Source: Parachlamydiales bacterium (GTDB taxonomy: Bacteria; Chlamydiota; Chlamydiia; Chlamydiales; SM23-39). From it: 64,000 bases of DNA. The stretch spans positions 1 to 64,000 of the forward strand of contig JAIBBX010000002.1 in the NCBI GenBank assembly GCA_019694475.1, read 5' to 3'. Under the pieces are notes generated by a model that searched no databases, was not told where the DNA came from, and saw only the letters and a program-made list of their open reading frames with translations. Position numbers and translations under genes: made by a program. Below, in pieces: positions 59,669 to 64,000 of the stretch. Each line of letters opens with the position of its first letter. The first letter of the stretch is position 1.

Positions 59669-60541
59669 TTACGGATATAACAACATCGCTTTTTTTAGAT
59701 CAGGAATATACTGAGCCATTGTTTTATCTTCAACGTAATCAAGAGATTCTAAAAAGGCGTTTGGCTTTTCCATTTTCCTTTTATCCAGACAAAACTGCGC
59801 CGTCCTCGACCAATAATGATGAACTCTCAGCATTTCGGGTTTGGGGTGTTTCTTTCTATATCCGGGATTTAAATCGGGTGCATGGTGGATGCTTACATAT
59901 GGAACCGTTTCAGGTCGATGGATGCATTTAGTGAATGCATTCATAGGATGATTATCGGCAGCCCTCCAAGTTAATTCTTCAATTAACAAATCGCCTTCTT
60001 CCAGATTTTTAACATCAGACGTCCCAAACATCCTCCAAGACAATTCGACGCTTCCTCTATTTTTATCAAGCTTTTTCATGAAGTTATGAAAAGATCGAAC
60101 TCCATTAACCGGCACAATAAATTCATCGATATCAATCATTGCCACCCATTTGGCTTCGCCGACAATCCTTTTCATACAATGGTTATAAGCTCCCAATTGA
60201 CATCTCTGATGATCATCGCCAGCATTGGGGAGCTGGTGGGATGGATCCGAAGTATTCCATTCTACGAGTTCCACTATGCCTTTCTCTATAAAAGGCTTTA
60301 AAACAGCCCGAAAGTCATCCGTGCTGTCGTTATTGTAGAGATAGAAGTGCTTAAACCCCATTATATCATGATGATAGACGATCCATTCTTTTAACCAAGG
60401 TGCTTCATTTTTAAAAATCGCGCAGATAGTGAAATCGTATTTATGTGTTGGAGGATTACTTTGGCTGAAATAGTAGCTGCCGCCAAACAATAGACCCATA
60501 ATCAATACAATGAAACTCACAATTTTGGAGAATCTTGCCAC
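59669..60541 (-). CDS. Glycosyltransferase family 92-like protein
   Basis: 290 aa from a GTG at 60541 preceded by AAGGGG. One N-terminal membrane helix (IVSFIVLIMGLLFGGSYYF). The catalytic part starts FTICAIFKNEAPWLKEWI and has HFYLYNNDSTD, AMIDIDEFIVP (DxD-like) and KCIHRPE, the signature of GT92/DUF23 enzymes known from animals and bacteria. A frame extending to 60745 translates the decayed ComF relic out of frame and should not be used as the start. Substrate unknown; likely modifies a surface or host glycan. Confidence 0.82.
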   Translation of the reverse strand: MARFSKIVSFIVLIMGLLFGGSYYFSQSNPPTHKYDFTICAIFKNEAPWLKEWIVYHHDIMGFKHFYLYNNDSTDDFRAVLKPFIEKGIVELVEWNTSDPSHQLPNAGDDHQRCQLGAYNHCMKRIVGEAKWVAMIDIDEFIVPVNGVRSFHNFMKKLDKNRGSVELSWRMFGTSDVKNLEEGDLLIEELTWRAADNHPMNAFTKCIHRPETVPYVSIHHAPDLNPGYRKKHPKPEMLRVHHYWSRTAQFCLDKRKMEKPNAFLESLDYVEDKTMAQYIPDLKKAMLLYP

Positions 60542-60619
60542 AGTAAAACCCCTTATTTTTGGGAAATTATTGTGTGAAACGTAACGGATTATTAGCAATC
60601 TCAATTTGGGGCGAAACCC

Positions 60620-60745
60620 AATCAGGGCAGAGGAGGAATTTATCTGGCGGTTCACACGTCGGCCAGCAGCTGGGACAAAATAGTTTTGTCGCGCAAGTTT
60701 CCCCCCAGGAAATGCAGATAGCAGATGAAGAATGGATGAAAACAA
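60620..60745 (-). pseudogene. Decayed copy of the ComF-like gene 5' end
   Basis: Read in the ComF frame the minus strand gives ILHL, a 6-base loss, then ICISWGETCATKLFCPSC and WPTCEPPD, compared with ICISCGETCATKLFCPSC and WLTCELPD of the intact gene. A zinc Cys is now Trp and the frame breaks. The intact gene lies 1 kb away on the same strand with the GT92 gene between them. Confidence 0.8.
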
Positions 60746-60771
60746 GTTATGCGCTCCGAGAGCTCAATTAT

Positions 60772-63700
60772 CTACATCAGGCCGAAGAACCGTTTTTTCT
60801 TTAGGTGGTATTGCGGATTGTCGAGCGCGCCATCAATGGAAATGATGAGCGACTCGGTGATTTTGAGAAGCACAAATTGCTTCATCTTGATGAAAATTTG
60901 CAAATTGCCATCGAGGTCCATACGCGGCGGCGGATCGGTTTCGAGGAAAAATTGCGAGCGCTCCCCTTCGCTGAATGCATTGGATAGTTCAAGGAGATTG
61001 AAATACCCATCCTTGATATCGAAAGTCAGATCGCCTTTTACCGGAATGAGCAGATCAAGGTCAAGCCCCACAATGCGGCTCAGCACATTCGCCGGTAAAT
61101 CAAAGACCGTCTCTTCTCTTTTATATGAATTGATGAAATGGAGCTTTCCTTTCGCCGTATATGTTTTTCCGTCATCCAGTATACCTTTGAAATCGGAGAT
61201 TTTAAGCTCGCGGACTACGAGCGGATTAAGTGGGCCGGCCGTTCCGCCAGGACGGACGAGGAGGCTCGGCCGCATGTCCAGAATGGTCAAGTTTGGAATG
61301 GAGATTGTCCAAGGCGCTTCATCTTTGAGTAGGATTTCATCGATTTTCATCATGCCGGCGCTATCGCTGATTTTTACATCATAGATGCGCAAAGCGCTTG
61401 GGCCAAGATCGACTTGGGCGAGAAGAGTGCGGAATTGGAAGCCGAAGAGCTCAATCGCTTTCCCGGTTAATATCCCCCGAAAAGATGGAAGATTGTTTTG
61501 GATCTGCAAACGACCTTTCAATTCATAACCTTGCCCCATCTTGATTTCATCAAAAACTTGCGCCACATCAAGTGGAAGAAGAGGCGCAAGCGCTGTAAAA
61601 TTAAGATGCGCGCTGCCGACAAGCATATTCGGACTTTCTGCATGGAAAGAAGCTTCTAGACCGCTAAATGACCCTTCGATCGATTGGACATAGAGTTTAT
61701 CGTTGTATTCCCAATCGATGGTGAGAGGCATTTCTTCTTCGCCCATTGTAAGCCGGCCAGTGATTTGATCATCAAACTGCATGCCAAGTCTAAATAAATG
61801 GCCCAGATACCGGAATGCTGCTTGACACTTGCCCCCTTTCCAATGAAGATCGAGATTCTCGATATGATGATAAGCCCCCTGATAAGGAATAGATCCTTCA
61901 TGCATAGTGCAGCTCAATGAAGAAAAATCGGAAGCGAGATCAAAATCGGCTGTGAAATTGAGATCTTTTTCTTGATCTAAGAATCGGGTGAATTTGTGAG
62001 TAAGCAGAGTTGCCGGGATGTGGATTTGCGCATCGTGCAAAATCCAATGGGCCCTTTTCGCATCATACTCCAAAAGATCGACCACACAGTCGAATTTTCC
62101 GTGCAAATGGAGCCCTTGCAATAAAGCGCCTTGATTAGAATTGTACGAAAGATGGATTTGCCCTTCATTTTCTAGCGCATGATCCAATGCAATGAGGCCT
62201 GTTAGAGAAAAATCTAAATCAGCATCGATCTGCCCATTGTAGATAAAATGGCCTCCCCCTGACACAACTCCTTCGAGTTTGATCCAATCGATGGTTTTGA
62301 GATCAAAAGATGTATTCGAAAGAGCGAATTCGCAATGCAGAGTTGGATCAATTTTTCCCTCAAAAGCTGTTTCAAAAGCTGATTTCCATTTTCCAACGCC
62401 TTTGATGTGGCCATTTTTCAATTGAGCTGTGAGGGAGAGATCGGAGTTGAGGTTGAAATTCCACTGATCTGCTGCATGATGGGCGCTGAAAGAAAAAAGG
62501 TCTCCTTTTCCAGATAGATCGATTTCGCCTTCTTTATATAGAAAATGGAGTTCCGTTTTTTCAAATGCGGGCAATTTTTTGAAGTCCACATTCCATTCTC
62601 TGAATATTGGCTCTGCGGCTAAGACAGATTGCCATGGTAGCTCAACTGACAAGTCCAGTTCGTTGATTGGACAAGGGCGGCAGCAAAGTGGCTGGCCTAG
62701 CAAATGGCTTGTCGGAAGATAGACGATCCCCTTTCCATCATAAATGAGGTTTAAGCGAAAAAAATCCCATGTCTTTCTCTTTCCTCGGAAATCGAACGAC
62801 CAAATTTTTCCTTCTTGGGCAGTGATAGGGCAATAAAATGGAATGCTTTTTTGCAAAAATTCCCACGAGCCTTCGATCATAAATGAGGCGTTCAAATGGG
62901 GATCGATCGATCCTTTTCCTTGAAATTGCAGATCGGCCATTTGCCCTTTTTGAATATCGACTGAAACTTTTTCGCCATCCCACCCGCCCTGAAGAGTGAG
63001 TGCTACTTCAGAAATGCGCGCTTCCGCATTCCAATCGTCCCACATTCCCGCAAATTTCAATTCATATGCATCATCCAAAATAATGAAGCTGCCTCCTTCT
63101 TGAGTCAGATCCGCAGATCCATTTTGGCAAGAAAATCGAATACCGCCCTTTTCGATTTCTAGCTGATTCGCCTTTAGCTGCGCATTCCAAGAAGCGCCGC
63201 TGAGCGTTGCTTTTCCCGATATGATGCCGTTTTTCATAGTAATCGAATTGCATTCGGGGAAAAATAGGCTGAAAGCTGCCTGAAGCCAGCTCGCTTCGCA
63301 TGCACAAACCGATTCGCATTCAAGAGAAACGCGCATCTCATCGCCTGTTACTTTGCAAAACGACTCATCAAATCGAATCTCCGATTCGACCCAAAAATTC
63401 TTAAAAAATCCACGTCCGGTGCTAAAAAAAGGAAAAAGATGCCCATGGATTTTTCCAAATCCCTTGCAATCCCACTTAGCTCCTAGCCCCGCATTGTAGC
63501 TAAAGGTTCCCTGAAGCCCATCCGCTGCTCCATCAGGAAAAGCCACGCTCCCATCTAAGAGCTTTAAATTGGCCGAGATCGGTTTTCCATCCAAATGGAG
63601 AGCAACCCGCCCCGTTACGGTTCCCCCTTGAATTTGGAAATAGGGAATCCAAGGCGCGAGCAAAGGGAGTTTGAATCGGTCAAGGACAGCTTCTGCTCTC

Positions 63701-64000
63701 CCTTCAAGCAAATTGATGTGGGCGCTCCCCTCTTCCCAATTCAGCGAAAGATGGCTTTGCGCTGCATTATGATCGAGAGCAAAGTGGACAGGACCTCCCC
63801 AATCAAGCATTCCATTATTGACAGAAAGGGAAAACTCAAGCCAACTTGGCCCCGGCTTTGATAGCGGTCTGTTTTTCGCAATCGATAATCGAGGCGAATC
63901 GATAGTCAAATGCCCTTTGAGCTTTTTTGGAAACGAGCTCCAATCAAAACGGAAAGAGACTTTTTCCATGTGGACATGAAAAGTAGGATCAAAAAGAACG
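60772..64000 (-). CDS. Large AsmA/YhdP-like envelope protein, N-terminus outside window
   Basis: 1075 codons to the window edge; the frame stays open above the first ATG (63969; VLFDPTFHVH precedes it), so the gene starts beyond 64000. It is built of repeating amphipathic beta strands with many Gly and Asp/Asn turns (GKLHFINSYKREETVFDLPA, GLDLDLLIPVKGDLTFDIKDG near the end), and ends DNPQYHLKKKRFFGLM. This resembles the AsmA-like/YhdP/TamB repeating beta-groove proteins that carry phospholipids or help outer-membrane assembly. Homology is judged from pattern; a specific subfamily is not claimed. The visible 3' end is complete. Confidence 0.75.
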   Translation of the reverse strand, partial: VLFDPTFHVHMEKVSFRFDWSSFPKKLKGHLTIDSPRLSIAKNRPLSKPGPSWLEFSLSVNNGMLDWGGPVHFALDHNAAQSHLSLNWEEGSAHINLLEGRAEAVLDRFKLPLLAPWIPYFQIQGGTVTGRVALHLDGKPISANLKLLDGSVAFPDGAADGLQGTFSYNAGLGAKWDCKGFGKIHGHLFPFFSTGRGFFKNFWVESEIRFDESFCKVTGDEMRVSLECESVCACEASWLQAAFSLFFPECNSITMKNGIISGKATLSGASWNAQLKANQLEIEKGGIRFSCQNGSADLTQEGGSFIILDDAYELKFAGMWDDWNAEARISEVALTLQGGWDGEKVSVDIQKGQMADLQFQGKGSIDPHLNASFMIEGSWEFLQKSIPFYCPITAQEGKIWSFDFRGKRKTWDFFRLNLIYDGKGIVYLPTSHLLGQPLCCRPCPINELDLSVELPWQSVLAAEPIFREWNVDFKKLPAFEKTELHFLYKEGEIDLSGKGDLFSFSAHHAADQWNFNLNSDLSLTAQLKNGHIKGVGKWKSAFETAFEGKIDPTLHCEFALSNTSFDLKTIDWIKLEGVVSGGGHFIYNGQIDADLDFSLTGLIALDHALENEGQIHLSYNSNQGALLQGLHLHGKFDCVVDLLEYDAKRAHWILHDAQIHIPATLLTHKFTRFLDQEKDLNFTADFDLASDFSSLSCTMHEGSIPYQGAYHHIENLDLHWKGGKCQAAFRYLGHLFRLGMQFDDQITGRLTMGEEEMPLTIDWEYNDKLYVQSIEGSFSGLEASFHAESPNMLVGSAHLNFTALAPLLPLDVAQVFDEIKMGQGYELKGRLQIQNNLPSFRGILTGKAIELFGFQFRTLLAQVDLGPSALRIYDVKISDSAGMMKIDEILLKDEAPWTISIPNLTILDMRPSLLVRPGGTAGPLNPLVVRELKISDFKGILDDGKTYTAKGKLHFINSYKREETVFDLPANVLSRIVGLDLDLLIPVKGDLTFDIKDGYFNLLELSNAFSEGERSQFFLETDPPPRMDLDGNLQIFIKMKQFVLLKITESLIISIDGALDNPQYHLKKKRFFGLM

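Noticed and set aside
60749..61384. 211-codon plus-strand frame
   Set aside because: Lies wholly opposite the AsmA-like gene, is Ser/Arg-rich as expected of an antisense frame, and has no ribosome site.

Overview
This window reads as chromosome of a member of the Chlamydiae outside the Chlamydiaceae (an amoeba- or arthropod-associated 'environmental' chlamydia). The family was not determined. The evidence is gene order as much as gene content. ytgA-ytgB-ytgCR-ytgD-dxr-rseP, the CT066-like gene/npt1/lepA/gnd run, hrcA-grpE-dnaK, and amiA-murE-ftsI-ftsL-rsmH-mraZ facing CT273-like/TPR/dnaA all match Chlamydia trachomatis order as I remember it. The permease-DtxR fusion YtgCR, the ATP/ADP translocase and an mraZ-rsmH-ftsL-ftsI cluster without ftsZ are chlamydial hallmarks.

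Layout. 1-5.6 kb is a worn region. It holds a TnpB transposase cut by the window edge, a P1B-type metal ATPase plus a decayed copy of its own tail, two small exported proteins, a 178-184 bp MITE-like element and a DUF4143-type ATPase whose stop codon lies in that element. 5.6-11 kb is a translationally coupled threonine operon (thrA-asd-thrB-thrC). It is preceded by a threonine-rich 36-aa leader peptide overlapping a terminator-like hairpin, which looks like an attenuator. 11-22.6 kb is accessory: an autotransporter with propeller-like repeats, a HExxH protein, a large NAD-glutamate dehydrogenase, a 47-aa Cys-tailed peptide, a macrodomain protein, a pirin and a 1019-aa unknown protein. 22.7-26.4 kb is the heat-shock operon behind a CIRCE variant. 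26.4-39 kb holds small unknowns, nagZ, rseP, dxr, the metal-uptake operon (interrupted by the second MITE copy) and npt1.

39-44 kb carries three eukaryote-like genes set among housekeeping genes: a USP-type deubiquitinase fold whose catalytic Cys position is Gly, a protein-kinase-like fold and an F-box/LRR protein. 45.5-47 kb has tRNA-Arg(CCT) with a damaged-looking acceptor stem beside a tandem duplication. 46-55.7 kb is the peptidoglycan/division cluster and dnaA; both divergent promoters carry MraZ-type GTGGGA repeats. 55.7-64 kb has a small outer-membrane barrel, a HAD-like protein, a MYND-finger/methyltransferase fusion, an SPFH protein, a degenerate ComF with a second decayed copy, a GT92-like glycosyltransferase and the C-terminal part of a large AsmA-like protein.

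How the genes fit together: energy parasitism (npt1), metal import with built-in repressor (ytg), envelope and division-septum peptidoglycan (amiA, murE, ftsI, nagZ), plus a set of likely host-directed proteins aimed at ubiquitin, phosphorylation and ADP-ribose signalling. The self-contained threonine operon is unusual for such host-dependent bacteria.
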